Part shown: positions 1 through 8,447 of the stretch, in pieces | How positions within the stretch are numbered: the first letter of the stretch is position 1 | Layout of the letters: every line of letters starts with the position of its first letter | DNA from: Acidobacteriota bacterium | GTDB lineage: Bacteria; Acidobacteriota; Terriglobia; Terriglobales; Acidobacteriaceae | Direction of reading: 5' to 3' | Length of the DNA: 26,286 bases | NCBI GenBank assembly: GCA_021780095.1 | Contig: JAJXZK010000189.1 | Coordinates: 1-26,286 of the forward strand | The notes under the pieces: generated by a model | Told to the model about the DNA's origin: nothing | What the model saw: only the letters and a program-made list of their open reading frames with translations | Database searches by the model: none | Translations under genes and position numbers: made by a program

Positions 1-1
1 A

Positions 2-31
2 TTGACAAAAGAATAACGTCAGGCGTTTAAT
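2..31 (+). promoter_or_regulatory. Candidate sigma-70-type promoter for the TonB-dependent receptor gene
   Basis: A perfect TTGACA box lies at 2-7 and TTTAAT (one mismatch to TATAAT) at 26-31, separated by 18 bases. Transcription would start near 38, giving a leader of about 160 bases before the ATG at 199. A second TTGACA at 114-119 has only TAATCT at 134-139 behind it, which is spaced too closely. A 7-base inverted repeat (20-26 with 46-52) spans the -10 box and predicted start, so it could be an operator. This is a motif match only. Confidence 0.4.
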
Positions 32-48
32 CAGTCGCGGTTAGCACG

Positions 49-108
49 CCTGCTGTTCCGATGCGCCAAGGCAAACGGTTGTCTGGATGATATCGGAGTT
101 ACAGCAGG
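49..108 (+). promoter_or_regulatory. Structured leader hairpin upstream of the TonB-dependent receptor
   Basis: Bases 49-56 (CCTGCTGT) pair perfectly with 101-108 (ACAGCAGG). After a 3-base bulge (98-100) the helix continues with 57-62 pairing 92-97, giving about 14 Watson-Crick pairs that enclose a 29-base loop. The element lies between the candidate promoter and the Shine-Dalgarno at 184-189. It could be a cis-regulatory RNA or a double operator. It matches no riboswitch class that I recognise, and there is no U-run after it, so it is not an intrinsic terminator. Confidence 0.45.
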
Positions 109-198
109 AATCGTTGACAACCAAGATGATGGGTAATCTGGCACTCGGCCCATAAAAAGCGCAAAGCCGAAGCCAGAATTTTCAGGAGGCAATTTTCT

Positions 199-3100
199 AT
201 GAGGAAGTTCTTACGTGGCACAACCCTGTGGGTGTTGCCGATATGCTTTTCGCTTTGCACCACCGGCATCGGCCTGGCGCAAAGCACGAACTCCGGAGAC
301 ATCCGCGGCAGCGTGACCGATCCCGCCGGCGCTGTTCTGCCCGGTGTTACAGTCACAGTTTTGGACGTCGACAAGAACGTCACCCATACCTACGTGACGA
401 ACAGCAGCGGATTGTTTGACACCGGCCCTATCGTTCCGGATAACTACACGCTGACCTTTACCAAAGAGGGCTTTGAAACCTATGTGCGCGGCCCCATCGT
501 GTTGCAGGTTGGGATCACCGGGATTGACGCGCAAATGAAGTTGGGCGCGGTATCCAGCAAAGTGGTTGTCACGACAAGCACCCCGCTGCTGCAGACGGAA
601 ACAGGATCGCAGTCGACCACTCTGACTGCAAAGAGCATGCAACTGTTGCCGCAGGTGACCGAGGATTGGCAGAACTTCGTCATCTTTATGCCGGGTACTT
701 CCGGGACGCCGGAAAATGCTTCGAATCCATTGAATCCCGGCCAAATCGCTTCCGTAAACGGCAACCTGCCGTACAGCACGGTACTGGCGGATGGCGCAAC
801 GACTACTCTGCCGATGAGTCAGAACTCCGACGTGACGGTGTTTGAAACCACGTCCGAAGTGAAGATCGATACTTCCGCGTTTTCGGCGGAGTATGGCGTT
901 GGCGGCATTCTGTTCAACCAGATCAGCAAGGGCGGCACCAACCAGTTCCACGGCTCGCTGTACGAGTATTTTCAGAACAACGCATTGGACGCCGCACCGT
1001 ATGCATTCGGTGCAAATGCCACCGTCCCGATCCTGCACTACAACAACTACGGCGGCTCAATTGGCGGTCCAATTCTGCGCAACCGGATGTTTTTCTATTT
1101 CGACTATGACAAAACCGACGATATTGGAGGCGCTTCCAATGGCTTTGTAACGGTACCGACCGCAGCGGAACTGGCCGGCGATTTCACCGGCCTGCCAACG
1201 CTTTATGATCCTACAACGCAGGTGATTACGAATACGCCGGCCGGACCGGTGGTAACGCGGCTATCTTTCGCAGACGAATACGGAAATGGCAATAAAATTC
1301 CGGCAACCATGATCGATCCAGTGGCCGCCAAAATCCAATCGTACTTTCCGAAGCCGAACACGGCCGGGACCATTGTCGACGGACTGGACACGAACAACTT
1401 TTTCTATAACACGCCCAGCAGCAACCCATTCACCAAATATTTTGGGCGCCTGGACTACGACATTACTCATCACAACCGGCTGACAGCTTCTGAAACCAGC
1501 AGCGACAACCCGGCGACATATTTGAACCAGGGCATCTGCCCCATCAACTGCCAGCACGGCGACGTGAGCCGCGACAATGCACAGGTTTCCGATGTGTGGA
1601 CGATCAGTGCGAACACCATTAACGAAGCTCGCATGGGCTTCACCGACCAGTTGAATTTCTTCACGCCGTACTCACTGGGCCAGGGATTCCCGCAAAAGCT
1701 GGGATTACTGTTCTCCAAAGCCGATACGTTCCCGACCGTGAACATCGATCAGTTCTACGGGTTGGGACCGCAATCAAACGCGGTCTACAAGGAATTCGTT
1801 TTTGACCCTTCCGATGTGGTAACGATGGTGCGCGGCAAACACGTCATCCACTTCGGTGGTGAGTTCCTGATCAATCGGGCAGATTCCACCGCATGGGGCA
1901 ATTTGAATGCTGCAACGGTGAACTATAACCCGGTCTACACCTCTGCAACGGGTATCAGCGTGCTGAAGACGCCTCCCGCGGGCGTGCCGGCAGTATCGGG
2001 TTTCGGCTATGCGGACTTCCTGCTGGGGCAGACAAACAGCTGGAGCGCGCAGGTCACGCCGGAATTCGGCGGCAGAATCAAGCTGCCGCAGGCGTTCGTT
2101 CAAGACGACATCACCCTTCGTCCTAACCTGACCATCAACCTTGGTTTGCGCTGGCAGGGAATGACAGGCTGGTCGGAAGTGAAGGGGAATGAAGCGGCCT
2201 TTGATCCCACCGTATTGAATCCCGCAAACAACACTCTGGGAGCTATGTGGTACGGATTCAGCCATGCCAATGGCCGCAAGCGCCTACAGGCAAGCGTCTG
2301 GGATACCTTCCTTCCGCGCGTTGGCTTCTCATGGCAGTTGCACCCGGACACAGTACTACGCGGCGGCTTCGGCTTATACGCATATACATGGAGCGAGGAC
2401 ACCTACGGTGCGGGGATGGGAAATGCCTTCGGCAGCAGCGGCAACGCGAACGATACTACCAACGGCCTATGCCCGGTTGTTCAACTGAGCGCCGACGGTT
2501 CGACACCTGACACGGCGGACCCTGGTTGCGGTGTCGGCCAGTTCAACGGTCAGAGCATCAGTTCGCTGTATCTGAATTCTCCGACGACGCCGGATGCCTT
2601 CAATGGGCAAGGCGTAAGTTACAACCAGTACCACACTCCTGTTCCAAAGATTTATCAATATAACCTGCAGATCCAACGTCAATTTGGCAACAACATGGTG
2701 GCTCAGATTGCCTACGTGGGCAGCCATGGCTACAACCTGAATTTCCCGGTGGACATCAACCAGGTCCCAGAGTCCAAGCTCGGTCCGAACGACAATCCGA
2801 GCGGCAGGCCGTATCCGCTGTTCCAGGGAATCAGCGGAAGCACGAACAACGCTATCTCAAACTACAATTCGCTGCAGGTGCAATTCCAAAAGCGCATGAC
2901 TGCTGGTTTGGAAGTGAACGCCAACTACACCTGGTCGCACTTCCTGGACGACCAGGACTCCTCTGGATGGGGAAGTCGCGGTGGATGGCAAAATTATCAG
3001 AATGCGTTTTCACCGTCAGACAACTATGGGCCTTCCAACTTTGACATTCGCAACATGTTCAAGGGAGACGTAATCTACGAATTGCCGATTGGCAAGGGAC

Positions 3101-3594
3101 GGAGATTCCTGAACAATAACCTGATCCTGGATGAGTTAGTTGGCGGATGGCTGACTTCGGCGACATTCCAAATTCAGTCAGGCAACCCGTTCCCTCTGAC
3201 AACTGGCAACAATAACACCTCCTACAACCAAACGGGGGGGTATTCACAGTATCCCAACCGGATCGGAAATCCGTGGAACGTCCCCGGCGGCCGGAGCATC
3301 AACAACTGGTACAACCTAGCAGCATTTGCGGTTCCAGCGCCTGGCACATATGGCAACGAGCGCAGAAATAGCCTGTATGGGCCTGGCCTCACGAACGTTA
3401 ACTTCTCGCTGGGCAAGAACTTCACCATCTGGCGACAAGTCAACTTCCAACTTCGTGGAGATGCAACGAACGTGCTGAACCATCCGAGCTTCGGACAGCC
3501 CGGCACGACGGTTGGGCCAGGAAGCAATGCGGAGATCCGGTCGGTAACAGTCGGCGGCAGAACGATGCAAATCAGCGGTCGACTGTCCTTCTAA
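199..3594 (+). CDS. TonB-dependent receptor, Oar-like, with carboxypeptidase regulatory-like domain
   Basis: An outer-membrane receptor that would take up a large ligand, probably a glycan fragment, using TonB energy. The 1131-residue product begins with a signal peptide ending near AQS (residue 28). A carboxypeptidase-regulatory-like beta-sandwich follows at about residues 33-115 (starting GDIRGSVTDPAGAVLPGVTV). Then comes a plug-like region to about 240 containing the Oar-type stretch NQFHGSLYEYFQNNALDA, then a long barrel rich in aromatic and Asn residues ending in the C-terminal Phe (SGRLSF) expected for outer-membrane insertion. The start is supported by AGGAGG at 184-189, nine bases upstream of the ATG. 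The length is normal for the acidobacterial family. A hairpin terminator follows, so it is probably transcribed alone. The downstream glycosidases suggest a saccharide ligand, which is inference. No TonB box was identified. Confidence 0.9.
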   Translation: MRKFLRGTTLWVLPICFSLCTTGIGLAQSTNSGDIRGSVTDPAGAVLPGVTVTVLDVDKNVTHTYVTNSSGLFDTGPIVPDNYTLTFTKEGFETYVRGPIVLQVGITGIDAQMKLGAVSSKVVVTTSTPLLQTETGSQSTTLTAKSMQLLPQVTEDWQNFVIFMPGTSGTPENASNPLNPGQIASVNGNLPYSTVLADGATTTLPMSQNSDVTVFETTSEVKIDTSAFSAEYGVGGILFNQISKGGTNQFHGSLYEYFQNNALDAAPYAFGANATVPILHYNNYGGSIGGPILRNRMFFYFDYDKTDDIGGASNGFVTVPTAAELAGDFTGLPTLYDPTTQVITNTPAGPVVTRLSFADEYGNGNKIPATMIDPVAAKIQSYFPKPNTAGTIVDGLDTNNFFYNTPSSNPFTKYFGRLDYDITHHNRLTASETSSDNPATYLNQGICPINCQHGDVSRDNAQVSDVWTISANTINEARMGFTDQLNFFTPYSLGQGFPQKLGLLFSKADTFPTVNIDQFYGLGPQSNAVYKEFVFDPSDVVTMVRGKHVIHFGGEFLINRADSTAWGNLNAATVNYNPVYTSATGISVLKTPPAGVPAVSGFGYADFLLGQTNSWSAQVTPEFGGRIKLPQAFVQDDITLRPNLTINLGLRWQGMTGWSEVKGNEAAFDPTVLNPANNTLGAMWYGFSHANGRKRLQASVWDTFLPRVGFSWQLHPDTVLRGGFGLYAYTWSEDTYGAGMGNAFGSSGNANDTTNGLCPVVQLSADGSTPDTADPGCGVGQFNGQSISSLYLNSPTTPDAFNGQGVSYNQYHTPVPKIYQYNLQIQRQFGNNMVAQIAYVGSHGYNLNFPVDINQVPESKLGPNDNPSGRPYPLFQGISGSTNNAISNYNSLQVQFQKRMTAGLEVNANYTWSHFLDDQDSSGWGSRGGWQNYQNAFSPSDNYGPSNFDIRNMFKGDVIYELPIGKGRRFLNNNLILDELVGGWLTSATFQIQSGNPFPLTTGNNNTSYNQTGGYSQYPNRIGNPWNVPGGRSINNWYNLAAFAVPAPGTYGNERRNSLYGPGLTNVNFSLGKNFTIWRQVNFQLRGDATNVLNHPSFGQPGTTVGPGSNAEIRSVTVGGRTMQISGRLSF

Positions 3595-3619
3595 ACCGGG
3601 AGCAATCCCTCAACCCTGG

Positions 3620-3647
3620 AAAGGACGGTGATACTCGCCGTCCTTTT
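3620..3647 (+). terminator. Intrinsic terminator after the TonB-dependent receptor gene
   Basis: AAAGGACGG (3620-3628) pairs perfectly with CCGTCCTTT (3638-3646) around a 9-base loop, and the right arm runs into a short T-run (TTTT). It starts 25 bases after the receptor stop codon. The short T-run makes efficiency uncertain, but the 9-bp perfect stem is convincing. Confidence 0.75.
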
Positions 3648-3898
3648 CACTTGCCGCCATGCAACCGAGATTTGACGCGTGGCTGTGTTTTGATTCGCCC
3701 AGGGCAAATGTCAGGCTGCGACTCTTTCGCATGATCCCGGTACATTTCGACCGGAAATTGAGTCGTGGCCAATCTCATCCATGATGGGCGAACACAACAC
3801 AGTTGCGGGCGCGAGAACCGAACCGTGGCACGGAAAATAATCTCGAAGAATCGTCGCACTACAATTCATACTGCCCGGTGGGCGGGATGGGGGCTCTC
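3648..3898. other. Intergenic region before the GH30 gene
   Basis: About 250 bases without a convincing gene. An open frame runs in from 3803 ahead of the GH30 start, but its 32 extra codons do not resemble a signal peptide and are best read as untranslated. A TACAAT box at 3860-3865 could be a -10 element, but no good -35 lies 16-18 bases upstream. A small inverted repeat ATTTC/GAAAT lies at 3744-3758. No RNA gene was seen. Confidence 0.4.
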
Positions 3899-5308
3899 AT
3901 GAAATTGAAATCGATCGTACATCCGTTATTTGCCTTTGTGGCTTTTGTGCCCTTTGCGGCCTGCAGTTTGATGGCGCAAACCGCGAACGTCTGGTTGACA
4001 ACTCCCGATAAGTCTTCGCTGGTGGCGCAGCAACCGAATGCTTTGCAATTCTCAACCGCCAAGAACGATGTGCCCACGATTGCGGTCGACGATGCGAAGA
4101 AATTTCAGACCATCGACGGATTCGGGTTTGCGCTGACCGGCGGAAGCGCGCAGCTGTTGATGCATATGTCGGCTCCGGCGAGAGCTTCCCTGCTGAAACA
4201 ATTGTTTTCGACCGCTGGCGATGGAATCGGAGTGAGTTATCTTCGCGTGAGCATCGGCTCTTCCGACATGAACGCCAACGTGTATTCCTACGACGATATG
4301 CCGGCGGGAGAAACAGATCCGACACTGGCCAAGTTCAGCCTCGCTCCTGACGAGGTCGATGTGATCCCTGCGTTGAAAGAAATCCTGGCGCTCAATCCGA
4401 AGATCAAAATCCTCGGATCCCCGTGGTCCGCCCCTGCATGGATGAAGACGAATGATAAATCCAAGGGTGGTACCCTGAGGCCGGAGTACTACAAAGCCTA
4501 CGCGCAATATTTCGTGAAGTACATCGAAGGGATGAAGGCTGCCGGAATCGCGATTGACGCCATCACGGTGCAGAATGAACCGCTGAATCCGAAAAACACG
4601 CCCAGCATGGTGATGTTTGCCCAGCAGGAAGATAACTTCATCAAGGATGCGTTGGGGCCGGCCTTCAAGAAGGCGCATATCCGAACAAAGATCCTTGTCT
4701 ACGACCACAATCCCGATGTCACGTCGTACGCGCTGTCAATTCTGAAAGACCCAGATGCCAGCAAGTATGTCGACGGATCGGCGTGGCATTTATACGGCGG
4801 CGGAATCACTGCGTTAACCGAAGTGCACGACGCCTTTCCTGACAAGAGCATCTACTTCACCGAGCAGTCGATTACCGGAGGGCACCACGATACCGGCATC
4901 GATATTTCAGAGCCCGTCAGTTCCGTGATAATTGGCGCCACCCGGAATTGGAGCAAGAATGTTCTGCTATGGAACCTGGCGGCCGATCCCGAAGACGGGC
5001 CTCACACCAACGATGGCGGATGCGGTTCCTGTTCGGGTGCAATCACTCTGGATGGCGACGACGCCACGCTGAATGTTGCCTATTACGTGATCGCGCAGGT
5101 TTCCAAATTTGTACCGCCGGGCTCGGTTCGCATCGAGTCCAATAACGTTGAACAACTGGCGAACGTGGCATTCCGCACGCCCGACGGAAAAATGGTGCTG
5201 ATCGTCTCCAACACCGGGAATTTTCCGACAACGTTCAACGTCAGCTATCACGGCAAGGCCATGACGGCGACGTTGCCCGATGGGGATGTCGCGACCTACG
5301 TCTGGTAG
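3899..5308 (+). CDS. Secreted glycoside hydrolase family 30 (glucosylceramidase/endo-beta-1,6-glucanase-like)
   Basis: A retaining beta-glycosidase expected to hydrolyse beta-glycosidic links outside the cytoplasm. From the ATG at 3899 the product has 469 residues and begins with a clean signal peptide (MKLKSIVHPLFAFVAFVPFAACSLMAQ region). GH30 hallmarks occur in order: IDGFGFALTGGSA, then ILGSPWSAPAWMKTN, then the acid/base Glu in TVQNEPLN (E227), then the nucleophile Glu in IYFTEQS (E322), then LLWNLAADPEDGPHTNDGG, and a C-terminal beta domain. The late GGCGSCSGAITL segment resembles GH30 subgroups containing beta-1,6-glucanases, but I cannot fix the subfamily. The frame extends upstream to 3803 but those codons precede the signal peptide. 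It is followed after 51 bases by another secreted carbohydrate-active protein, probably in the same transcript. Glucosylceramidase, xylanase or fucosidase-type activity remain alternatives. Confidence 0.88.
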   Translation: MKLKSIVHPLFAFVAFVPFAACSLMAQTANVWLTTPDKSSLVAQQPNALQFSTAKNDVPTIAVDDAKKFQTIDGFGFALTGGSAQLLMHMSAPARASLLKQLFSTAGDGIGVSYLRVSIGSSDMNANVYSYDDMPAGETDPTLAKFSLAPDEVDVIPALKEILALNPKIKILGSPWSAPAWMKTNDKSKGGTLRPEYYKAYAQYFVKYIEGMKAAGIAIDAITVQNEPLNPKNTPSMVMFAQQEDNFIKDALGPAFKKAHIRTKILVYDHNPDVTSYALSILKDPDASKYVDGSAWHLYGGGITALTEVHDAFPDKSIYFTEQSITGGHHDTGIDISEPVSSVIIGATRNWSKNVLLWNLAADPEDGPHTNDGGCGSCSGAITLDGDDATLNVAYYVIAQVSKFVPPGSVRIESNNVEQLANVAFRTPDGKMVLIVSNTGNFPTTFNVSYHGKAMTATLPDGDVATYVW

Positions 5309-5359
5309 TCCGCTGGACGATCTGCAGCGAACGGTTGGAACGGTTCTGGGAGGAAGTCA

Positions 5360-8305
5360 ATGAAGATTGGATCGATCAAATCTGCTGTGTTGTTGATCCT
5401 GGTATCGCTGGTCGCGACGCCGTTGTTGGCTGCCTCCTACTACCCCGTTCGCCTGGATGATCCGACCGCGGTGTACCTGACGCCGGACAAATTTCCTGTT
5501 CATGGGGATGGTGTCGCGGACGACAGCGCCGCCATTCAACAAGCCATCGACCAGGTAGAGGCTACGACGAAACAAGGCATCGTCTTCATTCCGTCGGGTC
5601 GGTATCGCATCACAAAGACCATTTATGTGTGGCCGGCGGTGCGCGTCATTGGATATGGACCAACGCGACCGGTGTTGGTGCTGGGGAAAAATACTCCTGG
5701 CTTTCAGCAGGGCATCGGCTACATGGTGCTGTTTGCGGGCGGAAGGCATCCTTATTTCCACCGCGGACCTTTGCCCGGAACAGTGCCGGCGACAGAAGTC
5801 GAGGACGCCAATCCGGGAACTTTTTATTCCGCGATGAGCAACATTGACTTTGAAATTCAAGATGGCAATCCGGCTGCCGTCGGCATTCGCTTCCACGTGG
5901 CGCAACACTGTTTCCTGACTCACATGAATTTTCATATTGGCTCGGGACTAGCCGCGCTGAAGGACATTGGCAACGAAGCCGAAGATTTACATTTCTACGG
6001 CGGCCAATACGGAATCATTACGGAGATGCCCTCCCCCGGCTGGCAATTTACGCTGCTCGACTCCACGTTTGAAGGCCAGAGTGTGGCCGCTATCCAAGAG
6101 CACGAAGCCGGGTTGACGCTGGACCATGATCAATTTCGTGATGTGCCGACGGCCATCTCCATCGATCCCGGATATTCCGATGAATTGTGGGTGAAGAATT
6201 CACGCTTTCAAGACATCAGCGGCCCGGCCGTCATCGTCAGCAACGAGAACAATCCGCGGACGGAGATCAACCTGCAGGAAATTCAATGCAAACATGTGCC
6301 GCAGTTCGCGCTGTTTCGGGAGAGCGGAAAGAAAGTTGCCGGGCCCGGAGAGATGTATCGAGTGCGGGCTTTTTCGCATGGCCTGACCATCGACGATCTA
6401 GATGCGCCAGCGAAAATTGAAACTTCGTTCCACACTGTGCCGCTGACCGCGTTGCCGCCTGCGGACGCGCCCGTGATTCGCAATCTTCCGCCGCGCGATA
6501 CGTGGGTGAATCTTCATACTTTGGGAGCCAAGGGCGACGGCGTGACGGATGATACCGCCACGATTCAGCGGGCCATTGACGAGCATCCGACGATCTATAT
6601 TCCGTCGGGACACTACATCGTCAGCAACACGATCACGCTGAAGCCGGACACTGTTCTGATCGGGTTGCATCCCAGTACAACGCAGTTCGACCTGCCTGAT
6701 TCCACGCCCGAATTTCAAGGTGTTGGCAATGCGAAGCCGCTGCTGGAAACGCCCAAGGGTGGAACCAACATCGTCACCGGGATTGGGATCTACACCAACG
6801 GCATCAACAGCCGCGCCGCAGGCGTGATGTGGATGGCCGGAGAGAATTCTCTGATGGACGATGTCCGCTTCCTGGGCGGCCATGGAACCAATCGCGCCGA
6901 CGGAACGCGCGTGAGTCCGTACAACAATACGCATACCGGTGATCCGGATATTCATCGCCGCTGGGACGCACAGTATCCCAGCCTATGGATCACAAACGGC
7001 GGCGGGGGCACGTTCGCAGATATCTGGACTCCCGACACGTATGCTCAGGCGGGCATGTACATCTCCAACACGTCCACACCCGGCCACGTGTATGAGCTTT
7101 CCAGCGAGCATCACGTGCGTAATGAGATTGTGCTGCGTCACGTTTCGAACTGGGAGATCGATTCTCTGCAGACGGAAGAAGAGTGGGGGGAGGGTCCCTT
7201 TGCGCTGCCGCTCGAGATCGACGATTCCAGCAACATTACTGTTGCCAATTTCCATTCGTATCGGGTGATCGCGAGCTATCAGCCGTTTCCCTATGCCGTG
7301 CGCGTCGCCCGATCGAGCGATATTCAGTTCAGAAATCTGCACGTGAACAGCAACAGCAAGGTCGCGTTCGATAACTCCGTCTTCGACCAGTCCTATGACG
7401 TCCAGGTGCGCTACAACGAACTGGCATCGCTATCGATTTCAGGAAAGAAGCCGGAGCCGCGGAAGCATACGCCAGCGCCGGTACTGGCAGAAGGAGCCAA
7501 GCTTGAAAAATTGTGCGGCGGGTTCTTCACCATCTCGGGTGCGGCGGTGGACGCGCAGGGACGCCTCTATTTCGTCGACACGCATTGGCAGAGAATATAT
7601 CGCTGGACTCCAGAATCGCGCGATCTGAAAATCCTCCGCGACAACTCCTTGCAACCGACCCAGCTTGCCATGGATCGGGCGGGAAACTTGATGGTGATCT
7701 CCTATGCAGGCAAGGGCACGGTGTATACATTCCGGCCAGAGGCGCTCGACGATAAAATTACGCTCGTCCAGCCTGTTGCTGCGGTTCCGCGGCCGGGCGT
7801 GACGGCGGTGCTTCCGGTCGACACCTGGGGCAGCCATGATTTTGCGCAGCAGGTGACGGTGCCAAGGCAGTTCCAATTCATCTCCCCGGACGGGACTATG
7901 TTTATTCCGGCCGGCAAGGATTTTATCGATGGAGCGACCAACTGGGGCGTGAAAATGTCTGATGTTTTGCGCGCATTCAGCCTGGCGAAAGCCATTCCCG
8001 GACGCCCGTTTTACATCAGTGAAGAGTCCGAGCAGAAAACCTATTCCGGAACCGTCGGTCAGGACGGCACACTTTCAGACCTGAAGCTGTTCGCCGAGCG
8101 GGGGGGCGAAAGTGTCATCCAGGACAGGAAGGGAAACGTCTACCTGGCGGCCGGCAACATCTTTATTTATGACCCCAGCGGCAAACAAATTGGCACCATC
8201 GACGTTCCAGAGCGCCCGGTTGACCTGATCTTTGGCGGCAAGGATGGCAAGACGCTTTTCATCCTGACACATAGCTCTCTCTACTCGATTCAAACCCGCT
8301 TCTAG
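5360..8305 (+). CDS. Secreted double beta-helix (Pectate_lyase_3/GH55-like) protein fused to an SMP-30/gluconolactonase-like propeller
   Basis: A 981-residue exported protein with a signal peptide (about residues 1-25) and a good Shine-Dalgarno (GGGAGGA, 5348-5354). Two copies of the entry motif of right-handed beta-helix domains are visible: HGDGVADDSAAIQQAID near residues 48-64, and KGDGVTDDTATIQRAID near 391-407. Each is followed by FIPSGRY/YIPSGHY and a string of beta-helix strands. This tandem arrangement is that of GH55 exo/endo-beta-1,3-glucanases and of the Pectate_lyase_3 superfamily. From about residue 715 the fold changes to repeats such as ISGAAVDAQGRLYFVDTHWQRI and LAMDRAGNLMVISYAGKG, typical of SMP-30/gluconolactonase-type propellers. 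The pairing with GH30 hints at beta-glucan breakdown. Catalytic residues could not be assigned, so pectin or another polyuronide remains possible. Confidence 0.8.
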   Translation: MKIGSIKSAVLLILVSLVATPLLAASYYPVRLDDPTAVYLTPDKFPVHGDGVADDSAAIQQAIDQVEATTKQGIVFIPSGRYRITKTIYVWPAVRVIGYGPTRPVLVLGKNTPGFQQGIGYMVLFAGGRHPYFHRGPLPGTVPATEVEDANPGTFYSAMSNIDFEIQDGNPAAVGIRFHVAQHCFLTHMNFHIGSGLAALKDIGNEAEDLHFYGGQYGIITEMPSPGWQFTLLDSTFEGQSVAAIQEHEAGLTLDHDQFRDVPTAISIDPGYSDELWVKNSRFQDISGPAVIVSNENNPRTEINLQEIQCKHVPQFALFRESGKKVAGPGEMYRVRAFSHGLTIDDLDAPAKIETSFHTVPLTALPPADAPVIRNLPPRDTWVNLHTLGAKGDGVTDDTATIQRAIDEHPTIYIPSGHYIVSNTITLKPDTVLIGLHPSTTQFDLPDSTPEFQGVGNAKPLLETPKGGTNIVTGIGIYTNGINSRAAGVMWMAGENSLMDDVRFLGGHGTNRADGTRVSPYNNTHTGDPDIHRRWDAQYPSLWITNGGGGTFADIWTPDTYAQAGMYISNTSTPGHVYELSSEHHVRNEIVLRHVSNWEIDSLQTEEEWGEGPFALPLEIDDSSNITVANFHSYRVIASYQPFPYAVRVARSSDIQFRNLHVNSNSKVAFDNSVFDQSYDVQVRYNELASLSISGKKPEPRKHTPAPVLAEGAKLEKLCGGFFTISGAAVDAQGRLYFVDTHWQRIYRWTPESRDLKILRDNSLQPTQLAMDRAGNLMVISYAGKGTVYTFRPEALDDKITLVQPVAAVPRPGVTAVLPVDTWGSHDFAQQVTVPRQFQFISPDGTMFIPAGKDFIDGATNWGVKMSDVLRAFSLAKAIPGRPFYISEESEQKTYSGTVGQDGTLSDLKLFAERGGESVIQDRKGNVYLAAGNIFIYDPSGKQIGTIDVPERPVDLIFGGKDGKTLFILTHSSLYSIQTRF

Positions 8306-8327
8306 CCCCGCGCCCTTCCTAACGGGC

Positions 8328-8358
8328 TAGCCTGTTTCGTGACGTGCGTCACAGGCTA
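8328..8358 (+). promoter_or_regulatory. Nested palindrome with a CRP/FNR-type operator (GTGA-N6-TCAC)
   Basis: Bases 8338-8353 read CGTGA-CGTGCG-TCACA, nine of ten matches to the CRP consensus TGTGA-N6-TCACA. The N6 core itself continues the dyad (GTGACG-TG-CGTCAC). An outer perfect 8-base inverted repeat, TAGCCTGT (8328-8335) and ACAGGCTA (8351-8358), overlaps it. There is no T-run afterwards, so it does not look like an intrinsic terminator for the upstream gene. The binding protein is inferred from the consensus; any CRP/FNR-superfamily member could be meant. Confidence 0.6.
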
Positions 8359-8374
8359 ATGTGCGCTTTCTCCC

Positions 8375-8387
8375 TATACTTTTCAGT
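8375..8387 (+). promoter_or_regulatory. -10 element and predicted start site of the nine-gene operon
   Basis: TATACT at 8375-8380 is a strong -10 hexamer (five of six). No recognisable -35 box lies 17 bases upstream (CAGGCT). That is expected for an activator-dependent promoter. Transcription would begin at about 8386-8388, which places the centre of the CRP-type palindrome (8345.5) at about -41.5, the class II activator position. The leader to the ATG at 8448 would be about 60 bases. Confidence 0.55.
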
Positions 8388-8447
8388 ACCGTTCGCAGAA
8401 AAGAACGCTCCCAGCGGATTTTCGCGTCGAGCGCTCGGATTTGAAGC

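Noticed and set aside
8328..8358. Palindrome after the beta-helix gene considered as an intrinsic terminator.
   Set aside because: No T-run follows either arm, and its position relative to the TATACT box fits an activator site better.
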